From: Chondrus crispus
Lineage: Eukaryota; Rhodophyta; Florideophyceae; Gigartinales; Gigartinaceae
Length of the DNA: 64,000 nucleotides
Direction: 5' to 3'
Assembly (NCBI RefSeq): GCF_000350225.1
Contig: NW_005179280.1
Location: 1 to 64,000 of the forward strand
The notes under the pieces were generated by a model. That model searched no databases and was not told the DNA's origin. It worked only from the letters and a program-made list of their open reading frames with translations. How positions within the stretch are numbered: the first letter of the stretch is position 1; each line of letters opens with the position of its first letter. Made by a program: the position numbers and the translations under genes. Below are positions 20,464 through 31,639 of the stretch, one piece after another.

Positions 20464-22171
20464 CTCCTTCGTACTGATTTTGGCTGTCTCCGCGCGCACC
20501 GCATTCATCTGGCGCGGAGATTGACTCGGCTAAGTGGACGGTGGCGTGACCCTTACGACCGGGATAAGAAGCCCTCGGTTTCTTCCCCGCCCTGAACGTC
20601 GAGGGCGTCTGATCCGTGACCTTCTTGGTCTTCTTGTCCTTAGCGCGGCTCGCCGAGCCATGCGCCTTTGCGTAATTAACTAGTCTTAAAAACGAAACGT
20701 CCCGATTGTCTTGTTGGTATTGAGATACCATTGGCTTGATACTCGAATCGAGTCTTTCAATAAACATTGTCATTTGTTCTTCCATCGAATATACGTTTCC
20801 ACATCGATTGTTCGCGTGCGTCAGACGAATATAAAATTCCATCTCGTCTTCAGACGGTCTTTGCTGAACTTGTCGCAATGCGAGCACGGCTTGACGGATC
20901 GCCTCGTCGGTTGCCAAACTCCTCAACAACCACTGTACGGCCTCTGGCCAAACGGACACCTTTCCGTGATGGGACCCGGCCGTCTGAGACACCGAAGTGT
21001 ACTGTCTCAAGGCGATGCCGCTTAGAAATTCGGGCAACAAGCAGATCCCTTGCCCCTCGTTCATTTCATGAGTATCGAACTCTTGAACTAATTTTGCCAA
21101 AAAATCCAACACAAGGACCACGTCCTCACCTGTGAACGTGTTGTCCCTCTTCACCTTAGGCGGAATATCTCTCCTGATTTTTAGCACGGCGGTCCGCCGG
21201 GAACTTGACAAATATGTCTGCGGGTTCCGCAAGCGGTACGTTCGGTACGAAAGAAACTTCTTGAAGAGGTAGTTGGTCGGATTCAGCTCCTCCAACTCTT
21301 CCCATCGCGGCCCGCGTCGCGTTGCGACGTCCTTTGGCTCAGCGTCCTTGTCTCTCCGCGAGGCGGACGAAGTGATCCCGCCCCGTCTGGAGGTAATTTT
21401 CCTGCCATGCCAAATTCCTTTTCCTTTCTCTGAACGATGTTCGGAATCGCTGGCATGGTTCGACGAACCGTCGTCACCATCTTCGGAAAGGCCATTCGAC
21501 TCGGTCATTGAGTCTTGGTCCTCCGGCTCGTCACTACTGTGACTCTTTCTCCGGCGTCGCAGATTCTTCTTCGAAGTCTTCGACCTGGAACTCCGCTGTA
21601 CAGCGGCCTTGTCCTTCTTTGATCGACGGTCGCCTTCTCGACCCTTTGGGAGCGGCTCTTGCCCGGCGACCTGTTCAAGGTCCTTGAGGCGATGAGCGGC
21701 GCGGTCAAACTTGTCGTCGATACTGGCTCTAAATTTCTCCAAGGACTCCAAAGCTTGATTCGCGTCGCGCCTTGCGTCCTTGACTGAACTTTTCAACGAA
21801 GCTAGGACCTCCGGTTCCAGACCGTCAGTCCCATCACCTCGCTCCTTCTCGACGAGATCCACTCGAGCCGATAGCTCTCGTAAAACGGTGTGGAACTCGG
21901 ATGCTTGCAACTCCAGTTGCTTCCGGACGAGGGCTAATTCAGCCTCAATATTTTTGTTCATCTCTTGGCGAATTTCCTCGCCCATCTTCTCGAGCCTGTA
22001 CGATAGGTTATCCTTGTCGGCTTCAATCCCCGTCCGGGATTCTTGACCTTCGGGATCCGTGGCCGTATTGGCCTGGCTTCGGGTGCGAGGACCTCGCGGG
22101 ATCCTCGACGCCCTTGCCGATCCGCTCCTACTCGCCCCGGGACCGACGTCCCCGGGTGCGCTTGTCGACAT

Positions 22172-22420
22172 CGCTCGTACGAGCGAACCTACACAAAAAA
22201 GTTACAAACAAAAAATAAAAAGACTCCGTTACCCAGACCATTTTTGTAGTGCAACTGCAGACCGAGGCTGTCGTCGACACAATTCTAGGTCGGGTTTTCT
22301 GTAGACAATTCTAAGTCGGGAGACCGCTTTTGTAGTGCGTCTCCAGACCGGGACTTTCGTAGGCAAAATTCTTGATCAGGTCTCCTGCACACCAAACATT
22401 CTAGGTCGAGAGACCACTTT
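22172..22420 (-). promoter_or_regulatory. Leader of C2 with three PBS-like blocks
   Basis: Reading the minus strand from the LTR end, the block GCACTACAAAA followed by (G/A)(T/C)GGTCT occurs three times (near 22425, 22333 and 22250). The first two continue as TCTCYCGAC(C/T)TAGAAT. This extends the two-copy arrangement seen in C1 and E and makes the C2 leader about 85 nt longer. A T-rich tract ending in TAG precedes the gag ATG. Confidence 0.55.
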
Positions 22421-23462
22421 TGTAGTGCAATGTGCCTGGCAGGCCGCGAACGCAGTCCGACGGTCAAACAAAAAGAAGAAAAACAACAACAGCAACAACC
22501 ACTGCCGATGGCACGCGCTACGGAGCGTTCGAGACTCCCTTTCCCCCTGTGTGGGCTTGCGGCTCACGGTAGCTCAACTCCGACGGGGGGGTTAAGGAAA
22601 GATGCCCGGCCCGGGAGGATAATGGTGGTAGAGACTTGTGAAGATTTGAGCGCTCGACGAGTGGGAGTTGGGCTTGTCTACGAGGATGTAACCGCAGGTC
22701 GCTGGGTTGTAAGGCCAATGCTCGACGAGCGTCTTCAGCACCTTGTGTGGAATTCAAGGTCTTCGACGGGGGCTTGTTCAGCACTACCCGACGAGATCGT
22801 AACCGTGTAGCAGCGCTACTACCGACGTGTTGCCCTATGGCTAAAAACACCCTTACCAGCGCGATCGCGATCGCGGTAGGCGGTACCAACTCTGTCTTAT
22901 ACAGTAAGACCTTCGACGGAGGCGTCGTTGCAACAGTCTTCCGAGGGAACTTGAAACGGTAGCAGCGCTACACAACGTGTTGCTCGATGGCTAAAACACC
23001 TACACCGGATCGGTCGCAACCAACTCCAGTGGAACCAACACAATTAAGGGAAAAATAGAGGTAGAGATAGAAAAGAATAGGGAAATAAAGGAAAAAGAAA
23101 AGGGAACCCCCGAGGGCAAAGGATAACGTAATTTGGTAAAAGGGAGCGTCTTGGGAAAGACGGACTTCGACACAGGCGATAGTCAACTCTGGCAACTCGG
23201 GTTACCTTTACTGACTTGGTGGTCAGAGGGCTAAGGTATATATCGCCCCGCCGGAGCCACTACAGTAGCTGGCGGCGCTAGATCCTAAATCTAATCTAGT
23301 GTCAGCGAAATTAATGCCAACTAATTAAGTATATAAAATAAAATAATTAAAAATTAAAACTGTGCAATTATTCACACGTGTGTCCCCCAACCCGGACTAC
23401 TTTTCATATCCAAATATTTTCCTTTCCTTTCACCCCCCTTTTCAGGTGCGTATTGCACTACA
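22421..23462 (-). repeat. 5' LTR of C2 (1042 bp)
   Basis: The ends are TGTAGTGCAATGTGCC at 22421 and GGTGCGTATTGCACTACA at 23462. A TATA-like GGTATATATCGCC lies near 23235. The sequence is clearly more diverged from the LTRs of C1 and E than those are from each other, in contrast to the near identity of the pol regions of C1 and C2. Confidence 0.87.
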
Positions 23463-23990
23463 GTGTGGCCGCGTGTCCTCCGTACACGTGGGGGTACACG
23501 TGTGCGGGTGTGTGGTTCGCACTGAGCTGATCTAAATCTAATCGCGAACTGCAGTTATGCCACAGGTAAGACTCCGAAAACACGGCATCATGCCCCTGCT
23601 CGACGAGAAAAGACATCTGTCTGGCTGTCTCAACGCCTTGCTCCGTGAGGTCACGAAAGTATTGAGCCCTCATAGAAAGGACCTCAAGGGCTGCTTTGAA
23701 CGACGATTGAGCCAAAGCCAGCCGGCGCGCTAGGTCTGCCACGTCACCATCTTGCCCCTTCGCGACCTCGAGTGCAGCCAGACCTAGCTCAGTCCATACT
23801 CCAGCAGCATTAATGTACTCCCACTCCTTCGCGGATCGCCGATCCTTAGACCTTAGATCAGAAAGGAAAGCGTCAGCCGGAGGCTTCAAATACCCCATGT
23901 GAGTGACCGGAACATGGGGGCCTCTCTCGAAGACACTTCCCTCTCCCACCAACTTCAGAGAGTTCAGGTCAGTTACAACAGTGCCCTAGT
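23463..23990 (-). pseudogene. Truncated helical protein fragment, possibly gag of an older element
   Basis: The minus-strand frame is open from just below a TAG near 23987 and runs into the LTR of C2, which supplies its stop. The sequence is helical and acidic (ELGLAALEVAKGQDGDVADLARRLALAQSSF, seen in parts) without a diagnostic motif. The insertion has cut off its C-terminus. It could be a gag fragment or a piece of a host gene. I recognise no family. Confidence 0.35.
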
Positions 23991-24725
23991 CGCGGCGCTC
24001 GAGCTTCGCGGTTGCCCAAGCTGCCCTGAGCGCCACCCCGGCGGAAGGCAGGGGACTGCTGTTTGCGTCTGTCATCGCCCTCCATAGCACGCTGTGCGTG
24101 CTACGTGGAATGTGTCGCCGCCCGGAATAGTGGTCAGGGGGAATTTCTCAAAGAGAAATAGACATGGCGGATCGAGGGAGGTCGTCCGGGCAGAGCTTGT
24201 TGTGGTGTTCTAATAAAGACAGCGACGCTCGGCATGCTGACAGAGATTGTCAGCCGCTTGCAACTTCCTGGGGGTTCTTCACCCGCATACACGAAACGTG
24301 AACACGGACGCAAAAGCAAATTGATGTTCGATCTTTAGGGCATTTTTCTGTTTCTGCGGAGTCCTGACTGATGCAAGCGCTTCACTTCTGGCTTCGTGCG
24401 ACAAGTTGGCAGAGAACAAGCGTTTCAATTGCCTTTAAAGTGCGCGAGGAGAGTGTTCCAACGCAGCAAACAAAAGCAGAAATGACGTATTGGAAGTAGT
24501 TTTTCTGTTTACTTTTCGACATCCGGTCCATTTTTAGGGCACCCCCGTTTACTACATTCTTTGGCAGTACATTACACGAGAGGCGCAGTAGAAACATGAG
24601 AACGTCCCCAAACATAGTAATTAGAATACAGCTCTCTGAATCCGATCGTATTCTTATACCGGGGACTACTGTACTCCCATCCTCGCTGCCGCTTCGTCAG
24701 CGTGTCATTATGTACAAGTACAGTA
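23991..24725. other. Interval with no recognised gene
   Basis: Lower GC than the retroelements. A TACTGTACTCCCATCC stretch lies near 24668 and again in part near 24755. No ORF has a recognisable domain. Confidence 0.4.
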
Positions 24726-26998
24726 CAAGTTGGTACCCCCCAAAGCTGAACACTGTACTCCGTTGTTGAACAAAACTAAAAGTCAATTTTATAATCAAGA
24801 TTTAACATAATGCAAAAAACGATCAGATTGATGGCAATCCTGAAATGTTTACCTCCGCGTAGCTTCGCGCGAAATGAAAAGAGGACCCTTTTGTCGCCAT
24901 ATTCGGATTTGGCGATGCAATAAACACCTACATGACGCCACGCATTGCAAATAAATGCAAACTCGAGCCACCAGCTCATTTCGAAAACCACACACTGGCA
25001 GGAATGGGAAGGTCGCGAACGGTATCAAAGGCAGACCGACGCTTTGAAAAGGCCGTCACTGCGGTCTACAGGCACGGCGCCAGTCGCAAGAAAGCTGCTA
25101 CAATAGCTGGACTTCCACTTTCTACTTTCCAATACCAGTACAAAAGATTCCATCGTGTCCAGACAACATTATCGCCGACATATCTTCACCGCGAAGAAGA
25201 AAACGTCATCGTGGAACTCATCAACAAGTACTCATCAAGGGGATTCTCACTAGGTCGAGAGGACATACTCGATGCAGTGCAGATGCTTGTTCAAGCTCTA
25301 CCGGTAGAGCGTCGTGCGAAGCTTCCCTTTATCAATTGCAGACCTGGCCGACGCTTCTTAAAAAATTTATTGAACGCCACTGCGACTCTATCAGCTTTCG
25401 ACGATGCAGTAAGTAACAAGAGGTGAGGTTCAAAGCATGTAATGCTGACACTCTAACCACTCACTTTTTGGAGGTTTCACGCATCATAGATGTACACAAA
25501 ATTGATAAGTATCGAATCGCCAAACTTGACGAAACAGGAATTTCCCCGAACAAGGATTCCCGCCAGTCCGACCGCCAAAAAGTTTCGTCACTCGAGCGAC
25601 TCGGGCACAGCTTCGCTCCCCTGAATTAAGAACATCGAACGTGTGACAATGATGCCCGGGGTTTTTGCAAGTGGTTGTGTTGGTCGCTGTCTTTTTGTGT
25701 TGAAAGGGAAACGCCTCAAATACAGAGTTGTTGATGGCAACGACAGTGGCGAAATAATGGAAACGTTTGCGGATTGTTGCCCAAAAAACAGTATTGTGAC
25801 TGTGAAAGAGGATGTAGCTGGTTTTGATTCTGTGAACTTTTACAACTGGGCAAAAAAAATTGTTGACGATTGCAAAGAGTTGACGACTCAAGGGAGGAAA
25901 TTACTTTTGCTTTTGGATGGTTATCGTTCCCATATGAGATTCAGGCCTTTACAAATGCTGGAGGAGGGTGGCATACTTGTTTATGCGTTGCCGGCGCATA
26001 CAAGTGGAGTTACTCAGCCGCTGGATGTGGGGACCTTCAGTCTATTTAAAGCACACCTGCGAAACCTTGTGGAAAGTCTGTCGTCGCCAATGAGCCAGAA
26101 CGAGTATGATGTGTTTGATTTCCTGAAACTCGTGAGAACAGCATACGAAAAGGAATTTACAAGATTGAACATAACGTCCAGTTTTGCAAAATCCGGCGTC
26201 CATCCTCTTAATTGGAGAAGTCTGACCAACACGCCACTACCGTGGTCCTCTGAAAACGCCAATAAGCTTCCTACAGTACAGGATATTGAAAAATGATCGA
26301 CGAGAAACGGGCAAAACAGCGTCAATTGATAGGTTTGCAACCTGTTGTTCTGCGAAATGGTTTTGTCGATACCACAAATGGCTTATGCCTCACCTCGTGC
26401 GAGGCGCTAAGAATGCCGAGGGAGTGAGATGGTTTCGATACTGCGAAGCGGGCGGAAAGGAGTCGGAAGGAGGCCGAAAAAGCCGAAAAGGACGCAATAG
26501 CATACGAGCACACAAAAATGCTCGATTAGAATTCGAGAAGCGTTCGCTGCATGCCCGAGTGCTTAAGTACCACGTCCCGAACGTTTCTGTTCGTCCCATG
26601 CCATTGAGACGGCAGTCGGCGCGGAGACTCATTGCTGCGAAACGGGAATTTGCTGCACGGAACGCAGCACAAGACAGTTAACGAAATGGAGTTGACAGAT
26701 CAGCGCGTGAGTGTCAGGAAAGACATTCTTGAGTAAAACATTTGCATTTTGTTCGCACTGGCCATCCATTTGGCTGTTCAATTTTCGGGTGCAATTTTGC
26801 ACAAATGGCGGTTTCAAACAGGTATATCTTTTCAAATATGACAGTCATGTTGAATCTTCTGCACGCCTATTGGATCAAGTAGTGTGTACTGGGTAGGATT
26901 GTGGTTGAAATGAGACTACAATGGAGACCAGAAGTGATGCAGAAGATGTTTTCTCATTTACTTTTTTATTCCGTTCAACTTTGGGTGGTACCAACTTG
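24726..26998 (+). mobile_element. Pogo/jerky-like DNA transposon with TIRs and TA target duplication
   Basis: Terminal inverted repeats of about 26 bp (left from CAAGTTGGTACC at 24726, right ending GGTACCAACTTG at 26998) match at all but two positions. Both ends are flanked by TA (24724-24725 and 26999-27000), the target preference of the Tc1/mariner-pogo superfamily. The interior holds one transposase gene in the plus sense. Confidence 0.88.
24932..26530 (+). pseudogene. Pogo-like transposase (HTH plus DDE_1), frameshifted
   Basis: Cut-and-paste transposase. The N-terminus has a psq-type helix-turn-helix (ADRRFEKAVTAVYRHGASRK, AATIAGLPLSTFQYQY) and a CENP-B-like second DNA-binding part. The DDE core follows: first Asp in KLDETGIS (about 25528), second Asp in LLLDGYRSHM (about 25912), third Asp in GVTQPLDVGTF (about 26016). 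The C-terminal Glu/Lys-rich helix (RAERSRKEAEKAEKD, about 26437) is in the frame beginning at 26293. Breaks: an indel in an A-run near 25363, a TAA near 25413, a shift near 25630, a frame change near 26290 and a late stop near 26428. GTAAGT near 25409 could be a splice donor, so some breaks may be introns. As read it is inactive. Confidence 0.85.
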
Positions 26999-28780
26999 TA
27001 TCAAAGTTTACTGCAGGAAGGAGCGAGATGCTTCGGCCTGGGAGAAGCAGCAATGTCCGATCGGACTGTAGCGCGGAAACGCCCTACAGTTGGGCAGAAA
27101 CTACCTACCGTTGGATCGGGCAGTATCAGGCACCGACTGATACTCTCTGGCAAAAACCCCTGAGAGCATTCGTATGAGGAACACATCCGACACTATGCAC
27201 TAGTGTAGGGACTGCCTCCTGTGTTCAGGAGGCGAAACCAGCTGGCTTCCCAATGCGATTTTAAGGCGCGAGCACACAACACACCTGGAGCACGCCACTC
27301 CATGCTAGACAATTCAAATTACTTCTGAAGCCAGTCGACTGCTCATGTCAACGTCATCAACTCCGTTTGCCACGGCACAATACTCGACTCGTTCATTCCC
27401 TACTCACTAAATAAGAAGGGATACTTTCCATCCATTTACATCGGTTCGATGGGGCATGGGCAGCGTGCTAGCGAGGGTTGTCGGAATGAATTTATGGATT
27501 TTGACTAATGGGAGGGGTCATTACTGCTTCTCTTCTAACGGATCTAGATGATATTTGACCTCATGCACAGCTGTCTTTCATTTTTCCCGGACATATGCCC
27601 ACTCGATATTATGGAGAAAGATGCTCTCGCCACCACACTCGACTGCTGTGCCGTGGAAGGATACATTTTCGTAAGAAACGCATGTCATTTCCGGTCGCGT
27701 TTAGAAATGTCTGGCATAGAAGCTTGTTTTATGAGAAACCTTGAAACGTTTTGAAATGATAACTTCGAAATCAAAACGTCCGTTTGAAGAATGAACCCAA
27801 TATTTGAACTCCATTAGATTTCTTAGTTTTTCAGATGTTCTGCAAGATGTTACTTGGTAAGTACATTAAACAAATTGAGTCCAACATGACCTTCCAAAGT
27901 TGTAGTTTAATGTATTGTTTTGCAAAAAAGCTGGTCTCAATAGATGCAAAATCCCTGTCGTCCTTCAAGCAGATAGACACTACAGTAAACACAACAGGTC
28001 GCACAGACTTGGTTCACTGGAACTCCGGAAAGGATGGAATTGTTTTCCTAAAGTTCGGAGGAGAGGTACGGGACTGCCGTACTCAACAGCATCAAAACAT
28101 CCGAAGATGAAATACAGTACCGGTACTAGAGTAGAACTCAAACTCAATTAATTAGTAAAAGTGCAAAAGCTGGTCCCTGTGCAGAGCAGTGTGTTTGCAG
28201 TTGTGGACAGAGAATATACGAAAAACACAGCAACTGTGCAAAGCACGACAGATTATAGAACGACATAGCCAGTAGAGAAGAGAAAGAATATACGCAATAA
28301 CCTTCAGCACTACAGCGTGCTAAGTGCGGATATAAAGGATTCTTTGGGGACTTCTTTATCTGTCTTGAGGATTTTAAAGACTTCGAGAGGTAATGATGAA
28401 GCTGCTTGCTGGTATTGCTCCTGGCAGAGGCCAAGAGAACAAGTGAAGGATTCTTGAAAAACGGTTTACGGCAGCTGGAAGTCTTTTATGGGTGGACAGA
28501 AACAGGATAAGAGAAGGCCACGTAGGCGGGCGTGGTGCTGGCGCATGGCGACGCGTAGAATCGGGGCGGGACATGCTGTCGGGGCGCCGTGCGCATGAGC
28601 GCGCCGCCGCCCGACCCCGTTGCGTGCCATCCGCCAGCCCGCCTTCCTGTGGATCGCCCTTTCTCGTTCTAGACCGCACTGAAACGCACCCCGCAAGGGG
28701 GGAGGGGGGTGTTTGGCGCGAGACGCGGCGTGCGCGGGTACTTAAGGAACGGTTCGGGGGCGTGGGGGAGCGCAATGGAA
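26999..28780. other. Interval with no recognised gene
   Basis: Short ORFs on both strands lack recognisable domains. A perfect 8-bp stem with a TGTT loop lies at 27214-27233 (GCCTCCTG with CAGGAGGC). The right third becomes GC-rich. Neither an LTR nor a TIR pair was found. Confidence 0.4.
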
Positions 28781-28783
28781 GAT

Positions 28784-28939
28784 GACGAGCGCAATGGCAG
28801 GCAACACGGGTGCGACAGGGCCTTTAGAGAGGGAGAGGGAAATGGCGATGGCGATGGCGCTGACGAGCGCAATGGCAGGCAAGACGGGTGCGACAGGGGC
28901 TTTAGAGAGGGAGAGCGAAATGGTGATGGCGATGGAGAG
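28784..28939. repeat. 78-bp tandem duplication at the truncated end of the NPL4-like pseudogene
   Basis: Two adjacent copies begin GACGAGCGCAATGGCAGGCA at 28784 and 28862 and differ at a few positions. The period of 78 is divisible by three, so it adds 26 codons in any frame. It lies where the conserved C-terminus of the NPL4 homologue should continue. Confidence 0.85.
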
Positions 28940-28984
28940 GGCAAGTTGCGGGGGCAGCGGCGAGAGAGAAGGGAAGAGGGAGGT

Positions 28985-29957
28985 GCGGTCGCCAAGGTGT
29001 TCTTCGCCTTCGAAAATCTCAGCTTCGTACAGTTCGAGAGCCAAGTCTGAGATCTGATACGCCTCAAAGTGTGTCTCGCCCGTCTCAGCAGGGCTGACAA
29101 CTAGCACAACAAAAGCTTTTCTCTCCTCCGTACTCATCGTACTGACGAGTCGCGAGACAAAGACAACATCCAAAGCCGATAAAATACACTTGGGCGGTCT
29201 GTTTGAAAACACGACGCCAACTTTCTTGAGCCCCAACATGTCCGCCAACGCATCCGCCCGCGACGTCATATCGCACGCCTCTTCATCTTCCACCATTATG
29301 TAACCCTGATCGTCCCCCGTTGTGTCGGCTCGTATATCGCCAACACGCGTGTCTCGCCTGTTTCCTGGTCGACATCGCCATAGCAGATGCCGATGCGCTG
29401 CTGCGAAAAGTGCGTCTTTGCCAGGTACGACTGATATTCATTGGCAGAATCCGTATCCACGGCTGCGGTCGTGGCCTACGCCTCCTTTTGCGGCGCTACT
29501 TTGCACTTGAGCGCGTCCAAGGCCTCCATGACCGCGACGCTCATGCCACGCGCCTTCCATTTGGCCAGCTCCGCCATGTAGCGCTCACGCTTATTCTCCA
29601 TGGGCATGCAGCTTTCGCACATGCCCCTCGGCCCGTCCAGAAAGCGCGGACGCCACTCGTCATCTTTCTTGTCGTCATCGTCCGCGGTTTCCTTCCCCTG
29701 CGGTTGGCTGGCGGCAACGGACTTGCCGCAGGCGCAGCCTCCTTCAGCTTCCCCTTGACGTACACAAAATTGCCCTGGCGCGCCGTGGAGACGTCGAAGG
29801 GCGTGACGAGCTTGATGTCGCCTTGCCGGCTGAAGAGCCCGTCCATGGCGCCCAGCGAGTCGATGAGACCGCCTAGGTTGGAGAGCGAGCCGTTGGGCGG
29901 CATCGTGACGCGCTCCGTTCGGCCGGACGGCAATCTCACGCGGAAAACAATGGTCAA
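28985..29957 (-). pseudogene. NPL4-like protein (Cdc48/p97-Ufd1-Npl4 cofactor), broken and C-terminally truncated
   Basis: Npl4 works with Ufd1 to bring ubiquitinated substrates to the Cdc48/p97 ATPase. In order on the minus strand: an N-terminal ubiquitin-like domain (29957-29742; FRVRLPSGRTERV ... QGNFVYVKGKL), a zinc-finger segment (about 29652-29560; DGPRGMCESCMPMEN, matching the C-x-H-GPxGxCxxC pattern but lacking the first Cys-x-His), and an MPN-like domain (QRIGICYGDV, VLAIYEPTQRG, ADALADMLGLKKVGVVF, ETHFEAYQISDLALEL). Breaks: a frame change between 29760 and 29690, a TAG at 29476-29478 and a frame change in a five-base C run at 29314-29318. After GEEHLGD the conserved C-terminus is replaced by repetitive sequence. 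Introns or consensus errors could explain some breaks, but not the missing C-terminus. Confidence 0.78.
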
Positions 29958-30228
29958 TGCGGTGACGGGGGATGGCGTCGAGGGCGTGAAGGAGGGTTTG
30001 AGCAAGATGCGGCTCGCGGGCGGCAGGCACGACCGGCGCAGGCTGGTAAGGGCTGTCGCGGCGCTGAGGCGCGCCGCGAGGCGCGCCGGCGCGGACCTGG
30101 AGCTGGTGCGTGTCGTGGAGAAAGACGACGATGCATGCGGGGTGCGCTTCTCCGCCCCGGCCGCCACTGGAAAGAACGTTGAGCTCGGGTAGAAGACGGA
30201 CTAGTTTATTTGGCAGCACAGCACAATC

Positions 30229-31514
30229 TTATTCAAGCAAATCCAGCATAGCGCCGGCGCCAATCTCCTCGTTCAGTCTATCACCTCCCAATTGAACAGA
30301 CATGCGAGCCGCACGCTTGGCACGGTACATTTGTTGTGATGCCTTGCGCTTCTCGGCCTTCTTCACACCTATCTGCAATAAACGCCTCCTATATTGTTTA
30401 GCATGCTGATTATCTTCGTCACGTAAAGGGTGCCACTTCACATGAATATTTGTCAAAGACAGGCAGAGCCGAAATATTTTGTCATACTGCTTCTTGTCCC
30501 ATCGCCACTTGTTAGCCATGATTTCCCACAACGTCGACAGCCTTTAAAAAAATTCTCGACAATGATGCGGTCCGAGCTGATTTTGCGATTAATTCGCTGC
30601 TCATCATGCAACAGCGATCCTCCCTTCGGCTTCTTCTTAGGCATTATCGCCCTGATCACATCTGCCGCCCCCGGATATCCTTTATCCGTCAGAACAGCCC
30701 ACAGTCCGTCATGCTCCTCCGCCATTGGTCCAACATCCGGATAGCTACGTGCCTCGCGATCTGTTTTTGAAAGAGCAGCCTGATGCCATTTTATGTTCTT
30801 TCTGAATATGCCTAAGTCTTATACGGATCCTGGTTGATGAGATGTGCATCCAATTGCAATACCGTTAGGCAACACCGACCCCTCCGATTTATAGCCATAT
30901 AACATGTGTTTGTTGCTAAAGTGCCCCTTCGCCTCCTTATGGTTGCCACCAGGGCGGTTGGAGTTCTGGAAGTTAACGTCTGTGGCGTACAATGCAAATT
31001 TGTAATGCCTGAATGTGCTGTTATCTTTGATGAGACACTCCATTGTGTATCGCTTCTCCCACTTCAGCACCACTGTCTCGTACAGTATATCAACCACCTT
31101 ATCAGCAAATCCAACAATCATGCGCTCAAATGTAGGTCCCTTCACACCAAACATTTCGCCGTTGAAGTCCCAGTGACCTGCATGTTTCAGAGTAGAGAGT
31201 AACATAAAAAGCACGTCCTTCGGGTAGTGCTGAGATTTCTGTCCGCGACCTGTATTCCATTCAGATTCCACCTTTTCCTTCACAACATTCCAAAGAGCAT
31301 TGAATTCGTTGAGGGAGAAATTCGTCATTTCAACGACGGCCCCCACTCCGCCAGACTGCAGAAACTTGTCGAAGACAGGCGTATCGGAATCTCGTTCATT
31401 GTCGGTGTCTGTCTCGGTAGCATCGGGGGACACATACTTGGCCAAGTCCTCTTGGCGCTCGGCTCGCTGTTCGGCTAATAATTTTAAAACCGTAGCCTCC
31501 CTAGAAGTATCCAT
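30229..31514 (-). pseudogene. Harbinger-like (DDE_Tnp_4) transposase, two frameshifts
   Basis: Transposase of the PIF/Harbinger-type DDE_4 group. The start is set at MDTSREAT (31514), although the frame is open to 31634. Features: an N-terminal Glu-rich region, a middle helical domain (FMLLSTLKHAGHWDFNGEMF), first Asp in YATDVNFQ (about 30980), second Asp in LTDKGYPGAADVI, and Glu in SDRIIVENFF followed by LWEIMANKWRWDKKQYD. A frame change after HQPGSV (about 30822) and another in a seven-T run (about 30545) split it into three frames. The closest resemblance I know is to transposase-like proteins abundant in oomycetes and some algae. I did not identify TIRs or a TTA/TAA duplication. Confidence 0.8.
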
Positions 31515-31639
31515 CGAGTCCCGAGACTCTGAACACAAGAGCAGAAGGTAGAGTGGTGAGATATCTTGGCGGTGTGGGCGGCGACTGGTATTACGTTTAT
31601 ATGTTTGATTTCTTTGGCGGGATTTAATAGGCACGTGTA

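Larger units (their letters stand above)
19178..22171 (-). pseudogene. Gag of C2, split by a solo LTR
   Basis: It starts at ATG 22171 (MSTSAPGDVG) and is open for about 565 codons through the coiled-coil region, basic Ser-rich region, TYRLRNP motif and capsid. It is interrupted at 20468 by a solo LTR (19761-20463). The C-terminal part resumes at 19760 and ends at 19178, with the zinc knuckle CYHCYENGHAAPTC. Without the LTR the frame would be uninterrupted, which makes this the cleanest Gag of the C1/C2 pair. The LTR insertion probably followed loss of mobility. Confidence 0.86.
16447..23462 (-). mobile_element. Element C2: inverted, 3'-truncated copy of the C family
   Basis: In minus-strand order: 5' LTR (23462-22421), leader, gag (interrupted by a solo LTR), protease, RT with an internal deletion, RNase H, and the N-terminal part of integrase, ending at the junction with C1. 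The copy lacks most of integrase, the chromodomain and the 3' LTR. It shares several derived lesions with C1 that E lacks. Confidence 0.87.

Noticed and set aside
27214..27233. GC-rich stem-loop considered as a transcription terminator
   Set aside because: Intrinsic terminators are not expected in this context, and there is no gene end or T-run beside it.
28709..29050. Plus-strand 113-residue Gly/Asp/Arg-rich ORF
   Set aside because: Formed by the 78-bp tandem duplication and the reverse of the NPL4-like sequence.
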